DNA from: Lachnospiraceae bacterium UBA7093
GTDB lineage: Bacteria > Bacillota > Clostridia > Lachnospirales > Lachnospiraceae
DNA length: 64,000 nt
NCBI GenBank assembly: GCA_002492465.1
Contig: DKYT01000013.1
Location: 30,896-94,895, forward strand
Reading direction: 5' to 3'
Shown: in pieces, positions 24,985-33,279 of the stretch
Position numbering within the stretch: the stretch's first letter is position 1
How the letters are laid out: the number at the start of each line of letters is the position of its first letter
Translations under genes and position numbers: made by a program
Notes under the pieces: generated by a model
The model's database searches: none
What the model was told of the DNA's origin: nothing
Seen by the model: the letters and a program-made list of their open reading frames with translations, nothing else

Positions 24985-26460
24985 ATGAGAACCCTTTTGA
25001 TTGTAGAAGACGAAAAAATGATACGCCAGGGTATCAAGGCTATGGTACAGCGCAGCGGCGTTCCGGTAGATCATATTCTGGAATGCAACAATGGAGAGGC
25101 AGCGCTTGAAATACTGAAAATGCAGAAGGTAGACGTGATGTTTACAGATATCCGTATGCCCAAAATGGATGGCATTGCCCTGGTAAAGGCGATGCAGGAG
25201 CTGCCGCAGTGCCCTTTGACCGTTGCAGTAAGCGGATATGATGATTTTTCCTATGCTGTGGAAATGATGAGAATGGGAGTGAGGGAGTATCTCTTAAAGC
25301 CTGTGGACAGAGAGAAGGTCAAGGAAGTGCTGATCCGGCTGAATGAGGAGATCACCATGGGAAAGGAAAGCGCCAGACAGGACAGGAGTCTTGGATATCA
25401 GCAGCTGAAATATGCCCTTTTGAATCAGAATCTGACAGAGTCCGAAAAGCAATTGCTGGTGAAGCAGTATGGGGATTCTTTTTTCTCAGGAGAATATCTG
25501 ATAGTGCTGACCAACCATGCAGAGGGAGTATGGGAGAACCTGGAGGAGGAAAATCCATTTATTTTTCTAAATGAAGTAGAGGGGAACGACCTGTTTATTA
25601 CAGACCAAAAATATTTATCCATTTTACTTTTGGATGAGCTTGCAGGCTGCTATGTGGGAATCAGCGGCGTTCATTCTGGAATGGAAACCCTGAGAGAAGC
25701 TTACGGGGAAGCTCTTGGAGCGCGGAAGGAAGCGTTTTATCTTGGAAAGTCTGCGGTCTTTTTTGAGGAAATGATTACCGGAAAGGAAAAAAGTCTTTCG
25801 CTGGAAGAGGGGATGATCAGGCAGATCGTGCAGCAGTTGGGAACAGATAAATATGAAAACGCGCTGAAAAGCCTGAAACGGATCTTTAAAAACGCCTCCC
25901 TGGGGGGATATGCACCCTCTGACCTGGAAAGGGCAATAGACATTATGATGGAGGAAATTCTTGCTACCTACGCAGGTGTTTTAAAAGTTGAGCGAAAAGA
26001 GGTAGAAGAATATTTTAGAATCTATGGCTTTAACTGCCTGGAAGAGTACGAGACGGAACTGACGGGATGGCTTACCAGATTCTGCGAAACGCTGAACAGT
26101 CGGTTTGACGATTATAAAAATAAGCAGAAGATTCAGCAGGCTGTGAGGTACATTGAAGAAAACTATCATAAGGATCTGAATATGGCGGTGGTTTCCAACC
26201 AGATTTCCATGAATTATTCCTTATTTTCTTATGTTTTTAAGCAGTACACAGGAAATAATTTTGTAAATTATTTAAAAGAAATCAGAATCAGGGAGGCAAA
26301 GCGCCTGTTGGAGGAAACGGATCTGAAGGTGATTGAGATCAGCGAGCAGGTGGGATACGAAAATGAAAAGCATTTTATGAAAACCTTTAAAGCTTCCTGC
26401 GGGGTTTCTCCAACAGAATACAGAAAGAACATGCAGTTTAAGGGGGACAAAAATCCCTAG
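24985..26460 (+). CDS. YesN-type AraC-family response regulator
   Basis: 491 residues. Receiver domain at 1-120 with acidic pair Glu8/Asp9, phosphoacceptor Asp55 in MFTDIRMP and LLKPVD; a middle linker region of about 250 residues; and a C-terminal AraC HTH pair (IEENYHKDLNMAVVSNQISM and VIEISEQVGYENEKHFMKTF). It is expected to activate carbohydrate genes in this locus. The ATG at 24985 is chosen over 24973 because GGAGGG at 24975-24980 is correctly spaced only for 24985. Its TAG stop overlaps the stop of the convergent gene within CTAG. Confidence 0.93.
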   Translation: MRTLLIVEDEKMIRQGIKAMVQRSGVPVDHILECNNGEAALEILKMQKVDVMFTDIRMPKMDGIALVKAMQELPQCPLTVAVSGYDDFSYAVEMMRMGVREYLLKPVDREKVKEVLIRLNEEITMGKESARQDRSLGYQQLKYALLNQNLTESEKQLLVKQYGDSFFSGEYLIVLTNHAEGVWENLEEENPFIFLNEVEGNDLFITDQKYLSILLLDELAGCYVGISGVHSGMETLREAYGEALGARKEAFYLGKSAVFFEEMITGKEKSLSLEEGMIRQIVQQLGTDKYENALKSLKRIFKNASLGGYAPSDLERAIDIMMEEILATYAGVLKVERKEVEEYFRIYGFNCLEEYETELTGWLTRFCETLNSRFDDYKNKQKIQQAVRYIEENYHKDLNMAVVSNQISMNYSLFSYVFKQYTGNNFVNYLKEIRIREAKRLLEETDLKVIEISEQVGYENEKHFMKTFKASCGVSPTEYRKNMQFKGDKNP

Positions 26461-28355
26461 GAATTTTCCTTTCTTTTACTGCGTTTGTTCTCATACATTG
26501 CCTGATCGGCATGCTCAAACATTTCTGACAGATCGGAGGGACTGGCAGGTATCTGCACACAAAAACCGCAGCTCACCTGTATCAGATACGCCTTTGTGTG
26601 AAGTTTATTGTAATTGTTCAAATATTGATGGACGTTATCGATCAGCTGAGATGCTTTTTCAGCAGTACAGTCCGGAGCCAGGATCTGAAATTCGTCTCCG
26701 CCCGGACGGGAGCAGATATAGCCGGGCGCTGCGGCGCTTTCCAGAGCGTGGGCGAGCACCTGAATTGCAAAATTCCCTTCCCCATGTCCGAAGTTATCGT
26801 TGATGGACTTCAGGCTGTCCAGGTCAAACATGAAGGCTGCCACAGGCTGCTGCCGGGCGATTGCCTGCTCGAAGGCAGGAACAGAGAGAAGTTTAAAGCC
26901 CTGACGGTTCAGCAGTCCGGTGAGTTCATCCTTGGTGTAAATATCTTCCAGACGTCCCACCAAAAGTCCAAGACTTTTCTTATCATAGAGGCTTTTCAGC
27001 ATGTTGTTTACATTTAAAAGCCAGGAGATAAAAGAGAAGGAATATCCAATCTGATCATTTTCAAAGGAGAGGGCAATATATCCAAAGCTTTGCTCCCCAA
27101 AAAACAGGGGGGCATAAGTATAGGAAAATACATCTTCGCTGTAAAGATAATCGGGAAGTGTGCTGCGCTTGGTAAAAGTGCATTCAGGAAGCCGCTTCCC
27201 GTTTTTAAAGGCAAGCTTTAAAAGAACGGTATCTGAATTGCAGGCACGTTCTGTGGTAAGAGTGATTTCCCGGATGTGACCGGAAATTCGATCCCAGTCC
27301 TCGTAAAGACACAGGTAGAATTCTTTGCAGCCGGGAAGCGCCTGTACAAAGCCTGCGAGAATATCCATACCCTCGTCAAGATCCTTCACACCCTGCAAAT
27401 TGGCGGACATATGCATATTCAGGATTAAGTATTCTTCCAGACGGGAGATCTGCTGGTCCAGCTTCCGGGCGTAGGAGTAGTTGGAGGTGACAGGACTGTT
27501 ACAGCCGCAGGAAGCGCCGATGCTTGGGGTTGCGTAAACGGTAGTGACAGAAGGAACTTCCTTTTTATGGGCGAGCTTTGAGAGATGTTCCACAGCCGCT
27601 TCGCCTACCTGATCTATGGGGAAAGTGACGGAGGTCAGCTGAGGAGAAGTCATTTGACCGAAGGCAAGGGTATCGCATCCGGTTACGGCAATCTGTCCAG
27701 GAATCGTTATGCCCCGTTCTTTTAAAAGGGAAATAAGGGACAGAGCAATTCTGTCGTTATAGCAGACGATTGCCTCCGGCATTGCCGGCAAATCCATGAT
27801 TTTGTCAAGCGCTTCTTTTATGCTTTCCTGTGAAAAACCGCAGGAGAGAAAACAATTCTCAAGGGGAAGGGAAAGGGCGTTCATCCCTTCTATAAACGCC
27901 TGTCTGCGCAGGGCGTCAGATTCCGTCTCCACCAGGCTGCCCAGATAACAGATTCTTTTGTAGTGATGGACGTTCCCAAGATGTAAAACCAGATCTTTCA
28001 CCGGTCTGTGATTTTCAAGAGTAATGCGGGGATAAACGGAAGGACTTTGGCTGATATCGATTATAGGACAGGAAAATTTTTCCTGGAGCAGCTTTTCAAT
28101 ATCCTTTCCCAGGGAGGATAGAAGATAAGTGCTGGAAACCAGAATCATGCCAACATAATCCTCCGGTTTTGGGATCGTTAAAATGCTGGTTTCCCCGATA
28201 ACGTAGTCCCCCAGATTTTCCCCGTCATTGGAGGCAAAGATTTCCACCAGATAACCAAACTCCTTTGCCTTTTTAACAACACCGGATAACAGCCGGCTTT
28301 GATAGTCTCCGTAAATATGAGAAATAAACACGCCAATTTTTTTGTGATGATACAT
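26457..28355 (-). CDS. LacI-type ligand-binding domain fused to a GGDEF diguanylate cyclase
   Basis: 632 residues. Residues about 1-290 form a periplasmic-binding-protein-like domain as in LacI/GalR regulators (KKIGVFISHIYGDYQSRLL at the start, VTGCDTLAFGQMTSPQLTSV near the end) but there is no N-terminal HTH and no signal peptide. A GAF-like region of about 160 residues follows, then a GGDEF domain (KDELTGLLNRQGF, MFDLDSLKSIND, intact GGDEF at 552-556). It should make cyclic di-GMP in response to a sugar-like ligand in the cytoplasm. Start: GGGGGG ribosome site before the Met at 28355; an upstream frame start at 28424 lies inside abc-f. Transcribed after the ABC-F gene, 16 bp gap. Confidence 0.88.
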   Translation of the reverse strand: MYHHKKIGVFISHIYGDYQSRLLSGVVKKAKEFGYLVEIFASNDGENLGDYVIGETSILTIPKPEDYVGMILVSSTYLLSSLGKDIEKLLQEKFSCPIIDISQSPSVYPRITLENHRPVKDLVLHLGNVHHYKRICYLGSLVETESDALRRQAFIEGMNALSLPLENCFLSCGFSQESIKEALDKIMDLPAMPEAIVCYNDRIALSLISLLKERGITIPGQIAVTGCDTLAFGQMTSPQLTSVTFPIDQVGEAAVEHLSKLAHKKEVPSVTTVYATPSIGASCGCNSPVTSNYSYARKLDQQISRLEEYLILNMHMSANLQGVKDLDEGMDILAGFVQALPGCKEFYLCLYEDWDRISGHIREITLTTERACNSDTVLLKLAFKNGKRLPECTFTKRSTLPDYLYSEDVFSYTYAPLFFGEQSFGYIALSFENDQIGYSFSFISWLLNVNNMLKSLYDKKSLGLLVGRLEDIYTKDELTGLLNRQGFKLLSVPAFEQAIARQQPVAAFMFDLDSLKSINDNFGHGEGNFAIQVLAHALESAAAPGYICSRPGGDEFQILAPDCTAEKASQLIDNVHQYLNNYNKLHTKAYLIQVSCGFCVQIPASPSDLSEMFEHADQAMYENKRSKRKENS

Positions 28356-28371
28356 AATCGTTCCCCCCTGG

Positions 28372-30279
28372 CTATTCTGCCATTGTTTCCCATTGCTGAT
28401 ACAAGGAGGCAAGCTTTTGACCAAGCGCCTCCTGTTGGATGGATAATTCCTGAAGTTTTGCGGCGTCTACCGCTATTTCAGGCTGTGCCATTTGATCTTC
28501 AAGGGCTGCAATCTGGTTTTCCAGAGCAGTGATCGCTTCCTCGCATTTTTTCAGGTCATTTTCCTTTTTTCTCGCCTTTGCCTGCTGTTCCTTTTTTGCC
28601 TGCCAGTCCAGCTTTGTCTCCGAGGGCGGCTCTTCCTTTTTGGAGGAAGGAGCAGAAGAGAAAGGCGTAGAAAGGGTATTTTTCTTTTCCAGATAGTAAT
28701 CGTAATTTCCCAGATAGTTGGTCAGGACTTTATGACTAAGCTCCAGAATCCGGCTTGCGGTGCGGTTAATAAAATAACGGTCATGGGATACGTAAAGTAC
28801 GGTTCCTTCATATGCGTTCAGGGCGTCCTCCAGAATCTCCTTTGAAGTGATGTCCAGATGGTTGGTAGGCTCATCCAGGATCAGGAAATTGGATTCCGAC
28901 AGCATCAGCTTGGCAAGGGATACCCGCCCCCGCTCACCGCCGCTGAGATCGCCGATTCTTTTATATACATCCTCCCCGGTAAAGAGGAAAGCGGCAAGGG
29001 TACTGCGGATCTCAGTGTTGTTCAGATAAGGATAGGCATCGGATATTTCCTCAAATAAGGTTTTCTCCGTATGCAGAACATGGTGTTCCTGGTCGTAGTA
29101 GCCAATATGTACATTTGTGCCCAGAGAAACAGAGCCGGTATCCGCTTCCAGAAGTCCGTTGATGATTTTCAGAATGGTGGTTTTACCGGTGCCGTTATCT
29201 CCGATGATGGCAACGTGTTCTCCCCGTTTAAGATCCATGGAAAGTCCGGTGAAAAGAGGGGCTTCTCCAAATGTCTTGGAGAGATTTTCAATGTGGAGCA
29301 CATCGTTTCCGCTGATGCACCTTGGCGTCAGGGTCATATGAATATCGGTGCGCGCCGTAGTGGGCTTATCCAGTACTTCCATTTTATTTAACAGTTTTTC
29401 GCGGCTTTCGGCGCGTTTGATGGATTTTTCCCGGTTAAAGGATCGGAGCTTTTCAATCACTTCTTCCTGATGTTTGATTTCCTGCTGCTGTTTGAAATAG
29501 GCGTTTAAGGCGGCAGTGCGGAGCTGTTCCTTTTTGACGGCGTAATCGGAATAATTGCCTGTAAAGGAAGCAGCGTTGGTCTGGTCGATTTCAATGACCT
29601 TTCCGGCGATTCGGTCCAGAAAGTAGCGGTCATGGGAGACCACCAGGACAGCGCCTTTATAATTTAAAAGATAGGTTTCCAGCCAGGCAATGGAATTCAA
29701 GTCCAGATGATTGGTAGGCTCGTCCAAAATAATCAGGTCTGGCTTAAGGAGCAGGAGACGCCCCAGAGCCACTCGTGTTTTCTGTCCCCCGGAAAGGGTG
29801 GCTATGGGATGGGAAAATTCCCCTTCCTCAAATCCAAGTCCTTTAAGGACGCCTGCAATCTCACTTTTATAAGCATAACCGTTGGCAAGCTCAAAGGCGT
29901 GGGTAAGGCGAGTATAGGTGTCCATAAGATTTTCCAGCGCCTCGCCGGATGCCTGTTTCATGGAAAGCTCCAGCTGCCGGATTTTTCGCTCGGTTTCAAT
30001 TACGTCGGCTTTTACGGAGAGAAGCTCGTCATAGATGGTATTTTCACTGTTTACATCCTGATTCTGAGCAAGATAACCCAGGGTTTTTCCCTTGGCAAGG
30101 GTGACGACCCCCTGATCAGGGGACAGTTCCCCCACTATGATGCGCAGCAGGGTGGTTTTGCCTGCGCCGTTAATGCCTACCAAAGCAGCCTTGTCATAAT
30201 CTTCAATATGAAAAGAAACGTTGGAAAGCACAGGCTTTTCCGCGAATGCTTTTGATATATTCTGACATGATAAAATCAT
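28372..30279 (-). CDS. ABC-F family ribosome-associated ATPase
   Basis: 635 residues, two ABC domains and no membrane segments. Domain 1 has GINGAGKTT, LSGGQ and ILDEPTNHLDL; domain 2 has GDNGTGKTT, LSGGERGR and ILDEPTNHLD. A charged P-site tRNA interaction linker lies between them and a Lys/Glu-rich coiled coil at the C-terminus (about 560-635), as in YdiF/Uup-type proteins. These bind the ribosomal E site and relieve stalled translation; antibiotic resistance subtypes also exist, but no feature here indicates one. Probably cotranscribed with the GGDEF fusion downstream. The ATG follows AAAGGATG. Confidence 0.93.
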   Translation of the reverse strand: MILSCQNISKAFAEKPVLSNVSFHIEDYDKAALVGINGAGKTTLLRIIVGELSPDQGVVTLAKGKTLGYLAQNQDVNSENTIYDELLSVKADVIETERKIRQLELSMKQASGEALENLMDTYTRLTHAFELANGYAYKSEIAGVLKGLGFEEGEFSHPIATLSGGQKTRVALGRLLLLKPDLIILDEPTNHLDLNSIAWLETYLLNYKGAVLVVSHDRYFLDRIAGKVIEIDQTNAASFTGNYSDYAVKKEQLRTAALNAYFKQQQEIKHQEEVIEKLRSFNREKSIKRAESREKLLNKMEVLDKPTTARTDIHMTLTPRCISGNDVLHIENLSKTFGEAPLFTGLSMDLKRGEHVAIIGDNGTGKTTILKIINGLLEADTGSVSLGTNVHIGYYDQEHHVLHTEKTLFEEISDAYPYLNNTEIRSTLAAFLFTGEDVYKRIGDLSGGERGRVSLAKLMLSESNFLILDEPTNHLDITSKEILEDALNAYEGTVLYVSHDRYFINRTASRILELSHKVLTNYLGNYDYYLEKKNTLSTPFSSAPSSKKEEPPSETKLDWQAKKEQQAKARKKENDLKKCEEAITALENQIAALEDQMAQPEIAVDAAKLQELSIQQEALGQKLASLYQQWETMAE

Positions 30280-30311
30280 AATAACACATCCTTTAATAAA
30301 ATCTCAGTATC

Positions 30312-30340
30312 AGTTTACAGATGATAAAAGGGAATGTCAA
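30312..30340 (-). promoter_or_regulatory. Promoter of the ABC-F operon
   Basis: On the minus strand TTGACA (30340-30335) and TAAACT (30317-30312) are 17 bp apart. The -35 box is almost back-to-back with the divergent rex -35 box. Confidence 0.65.
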
Positions 30341-30344
30341 TGAA

Positions 30345-30373
30345 TTGACATTATTTTAACAGTGTTATATATT
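30345..30373 (+). promoter_or_regulatory. Promoter of the rex operon
   Basis: TTGACA (30345-30350) and TATATT (30368-30373) with 17-bp spacing; a second possible -10, TATAAT, is at 30379-30384. A short TAACAGTGTTA dyad at 30357-30367 lies in the spacer, weakly like a Rex half-site but not the TTGTTAAnnnnTTAACAA consensus. Confidence 0.65.
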
Positions 30374-30435
30374 ATTTTTATAATGTAGATAACTGTCGGG
30401 CGGATAAAAAGCCGGAGGCAGCGGGAGGAAGCTTT

Positions 30436-31077
30436 TTGGAAAATAAAGAGATTTCACAAGCCGTAATCGGACGGCTTCCCAGATATTTCAGATATTTAGG
30501 TGAACTTAAGGACGAAGGGATCGAGAGAATATCTTCCCAGGAGCTGAGTGATATCATGCAGGTGACGGCTTCTCAGATCCGTCAGGATTTCAACAATTTT
30601 GGAGGCTTTGGTCAACAGGGATACGGCTATAAGGTGGAATATTTATATGAGGAGATCGGCAAAATTTTAGGGCTTGACAAGACTCATAACCTGATCATCA
30701 TCGGCGCGGGAAATTTAGGGCAGGCGCTTGCCAATTATATGAATTTTGAGAGAAGAGGCTTCCTGTTTAAAGGAATATTTGACAATAACCCTGCGCTTTT
30801 CGGGAAAAAAATCCGAAATATGGAAATAAAGCCCATGGAAGAAATGGAAGCCTTCGTAAAAGAAAACGGCATTGACATAGCGGTTCTTACCATTCCTAAG
30901 GGAAGTGCTGTGGAAGTGGCGGGAAAGCTGGTGGAGAATGGAATCAGGGGCATTTGGAATTTTGCCCATGTGGATCTTCCCGTTCCTGCAGAGATTCAGG
31001 TGGAAAATGTCCATTTATCGGACAGTCTGATGAAACTGGCATATAATATCAATCGCTATGAGCAGAATGAGCTTTAA
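30436..31077 (+). CDS. rex: Redox-sensing transcriptional repressor Rex
   Basis: 213 residues, matching Rex along its length. N-terminal winged helix (ISSQELSDIMQVTASQIRQD and FNNFGGFGQQGYGY) and a Rossmann NAD(H)-binding domain (IIIGAGNLGQALANY, then FDNNP and VLTIPKGSA). It senses the NADH/NAD+ ratio and represses fermentative genes. The start is an unusual TTG at 30436, supported by GGGAGGA 6-7 bp upstream and by the family start. First gene of a probable operon with a coiled-coil protein, nnr and alr; linkage to NAD(P)HX repair is sensible for a nicotinamide sensor. Confidence 0.95.
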   Translation: MENKEISQAVIGRLPRYFRYLGELKDEGIERISSQELSDIMQVTASQIRQDFNNFGGFGQQGYGYKVEYLYEEIGKILGLDKTHNLIIIGAGNLGQALANYMNFERRGFLFKGIFDNNPALFGKKIRNMEIKPMEEMEAFVKENGIDIAVLTIPKGSAVEVAGKLVENGIRGIWNFAHVDLPVPAEIQVENVHLSDSLMKLAYNINRYEQNEL

Positions 31078-31112
31078 ACGTTTTGACAGCAACGGCAAGG
31101 GAGGAATAGAAG

Positions 31113-31736
31113 ATGTCAAGATCAGAGGAAACGTATCGGTCCGCAATGGCGGATTCGGTGCTTAACGGTAAGAAAATACCGATTCTTACACTGGATCACA
31201 AATGGCATAAGTTGTTTACCCAGGCAGAACCCACGAAAAGGATCAAACGGCACGAAGAGGAATTAAATGAGCTGATCAAAAGGAGAGGCAAGGCGAATAC
31301 GGAGATCAAGGAAATCCAGCGCCTGAAAAAGAGGCTGATGCAGGAAATCATGGAAAATGCAGAAAGCGCATCCTCCGGAAACGATTTAAGAGCGATCAAA
31401 AAAACCCAGGAAAATACCCGGCTTCTGGGCGAATGCAATGAGAAAATTGCCGCCTATGAGGATGAATTGCTGGCGCTTCCCAGGGAGATTGACAGGGTCA
31501 ACAAGGAGTTGACCATGGAAACCATGGAAATATGTTATGAAAGACTAAGGGAAAATGAGCGGGAGATTGCGGAGATTACCAAATGGGCGGCGCGGGTTAA
31601 GGAAGAGCTGAAGGAAAAGCTGGTTCAGAAACAGGAAAAGGAACAGATGAACCAGGAGCTTTATTCTTACATGCACGACGTGTTTGGCATGGATGTGATT
31701 AACTTGTTTGACAGGCAGTATAAGGAAAAAAAATAA
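31113..31736 (+). CDS. Coiled-coil protein of unknown function in the rex operon
   Basis: 207 residues, no signal peptide or membrane segment. The N-terminus (ILTLDHKWHKLF) looks folded; residues about 40-180 are a strongly charged heptad-like coiled coil rich in Glu, Lys and Arg (RHEEELNELIKRRGK, LKEKLVQKQEKEQ). It may be a conserved Lachnospiraceae protein but I do not recognise a named family. It sits between rex and nnr with gaps of 35 and 15 bp and has a good GGGAGG ribosome site, so it is a real gene. Function unknown. Confidence 0.8.
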   Translation: MSRSEETYRSAMADSVLNGKKIPILTLDHKWHKLFTQAEPTKRIKRHEEELNELIKRRGKANTEIKEIQRLKKRLMQEIMENAESASSGNDLRAIKKTQENTRLLGECNEKIAAYEDELLALPREIDRVNKELTMETMEICYERLRENEREIAEITKWAARVKEELKEKLVQKQEKEQMNQELYSYMHDVFGMDVINLFDRQYKEKK

Positions 31737-31751
31737 CGGGATTGATGTAAA

Positions 31752-33266
31752 ATGAATTATGTTGTGACGGCAGGGGAAATGAAAGAGTATGACAGGGATA
31801 CCATCGAGAGGATTGGTATCCCTTCTATGGTTTTAATGGAGAGGGCGGCTTTGGGGACGGCGGAAGCAATTTTGCAGAGCAGACCCATGCCGGAGACGGT
31901 GCTTGTGGTCGCAGGAACCGGAAACAACGGAGGCGACGGGCTTGCAGTGGGGAGGCTCCTTGCCTTAAAAGGCGCCAGGGTCACCTTCTGTCTTGCAGGC
32001 GACAGGGATAAAATGACGCTGGAAACGAAAAAGCAGCTTGCTATTTTAGAAAATTTGGGGTTTTCCACCATGGGCAATTTGGGGAGCGGGGAATATGATA
32101 TGGTAGTGGATGCTCTTTTGGGAATCGGACTGTCCCGGCAGGTAACGGGAGCGTATCTTGCGCTGGTGAAACAGATCAACAGGTGCAGGGAGAGAGGAAG
32201 TTATGTGTGTTCAGTGGATATCCCCTCCGGCATCTGTGCAGATACGGGAGAAATACTGGGGGATGCGGTGAAAGCGGACCTTACGGTAACCTTTGCCTTT
32301 GCAAAGCGGGGATTGCTTTTGTATCCGGGAAGGACCTATGCGGGAAAGGTTGTAGTGTGGGACATCGGCATTACGGAAAGTGCCTTCCAAAGGGAGATGC
32401 CGGGGGCATTCTGTTATGCGCCCGGGGATCTGAAAGGACTGCTTCCCAAACGAAGACCGGACGGAAATAAAGGTACCTTTGGCAAGGTGCTTCTGATTGC
32501 GGGAAACCGTGATATGAGCGGCGCCTGTATTTTAAGCGGAAAGGGTATTTTGAGATCCGGAGCCGGTATGGTGAAAATTGTGACGCCTGCCTGTAATCGG
32601 GAGATTGTACAGAGAGCTTTTCCGGAAGCAATGCTGTATACTTATGAGGAAGCTCCGGAACCGGAACGGCTGAAGGAATGCCTGGAATGGGCGGATGTTT
32701 TGGTGGCGGGACCGGGCATGGGAAAAGATGAGAAGGCGTTTTCGCTGATGCAGGGCGTGCTGGCAGACCAAAGAAAACCGGCAGTAATTGATGCGGACGG
32801 ATTGAATTTGATTGCCGCCAGCAAGGAGCTTCAAAGCCTTGCAAGGAAAAGAGGAAGAGAAAAGCTTATTATGACGCCCCATCCGGGAGAACTGATCCGG
32901 CTTGGAAACCGGGATATGGAATACTACCGGAAAAACAGGGAAAAGCTGGTTTGGGAGCTGGCGGATCGGTTTGACTGTATTATGGCAGCGAAGGACGCGG
33001 TTACCCTGGGGGTACAGTCCGGCAGAAAAGAAATATATATCAATACCTCCGGAAACAACGGCATTGCCACGGCAGGCAGCGGAGATATACTTGCCGGCAT
33101 GATCGGAGGATTGCTGGCACAGAAGATGGAGAGCTTTGAGGCAGTATGCTTAGGAATCTATCTTCATGGACTTGCAGGGGAGGAAGCCGTCCGCCAAAAG
33201 GGAACCATGGGAACGGTGGCTTCGGATATACTGGAGGCGCTGCCAGTGCTTACAAAGACTTGTTAG
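31752..33266 (+). CDS. nnr: Bifunctional NAD(P)HX epimerase / ADP-dependent dehydratase
   Basis: 504 residues. N-terminal YjeF epimerase domain (about 1-215; VVAGTGNNGGDGLAVGR) and C-terminal ribokinase-like dehydratase (about 230-500; GNRDMSGACILS, MTPHPGEL and GNNGIATAGSGDILAGM for nucleotide binding). It repairs NADHX and NADPHX, hydrated forms of the cofactors produced by heat or GAPDH side reactions. Its place after the NADH sensor gene rex and before alr recalls the nnrD/alr association in other Firmicutes. The ribosome site is weak. Confidence 0.95.
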   Translation: MNYVVTAGEMKEYDRDTIERIGIPSMVLMERAALGTAEAILQSRPMPETVLVVAGTGNNGGDGLAVGRLLALKGARVTFCLAGDRDKMTLETKKQLAILENLGFSTMGNLGSGEYDMVVDALLGIGLSRQVTGAYLALVKQINRCRERGSYVCSVDIPSGICADTGEILGDAVKADLTVTFAFAKRGLLLYPGRTYAGKVVVWDIGITESAFQREMPGAFCYAPGDLKGLLPKRRPDGNKGTFGKVLLIAGNRDMSGACILSGKGILRSGAGMVKIVTPACNREIVQRAFPEAMLYTYEEAPEPERLKECLEWADVLVAGPGMGKDEKAFSLMQGVLADQRKPAVIDADGLNLIAASKELQSLARKRGREKLIMTPHPGELIRLGNRDMEYYRKNREKLVWELADRFDCIMAAKDAVTLGVQSGRKEIYINTSGNNGIATAGSGDILAGMIGGLLAQKMESFEAVCLGIYLHGLAGEEAVRQKGTMGTVASDILEALPVLTKTC

Positions 33267-33279
33267 AGGAGAAAACAGG

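Noticed and set aside
30351..30435. Rex operator in the rex promoter
   Set aside because: Only a short TAACAGTGTTA dyad is present; it does not fit the TTGTTAAnnnnTTAACAA pattern well enough to call.
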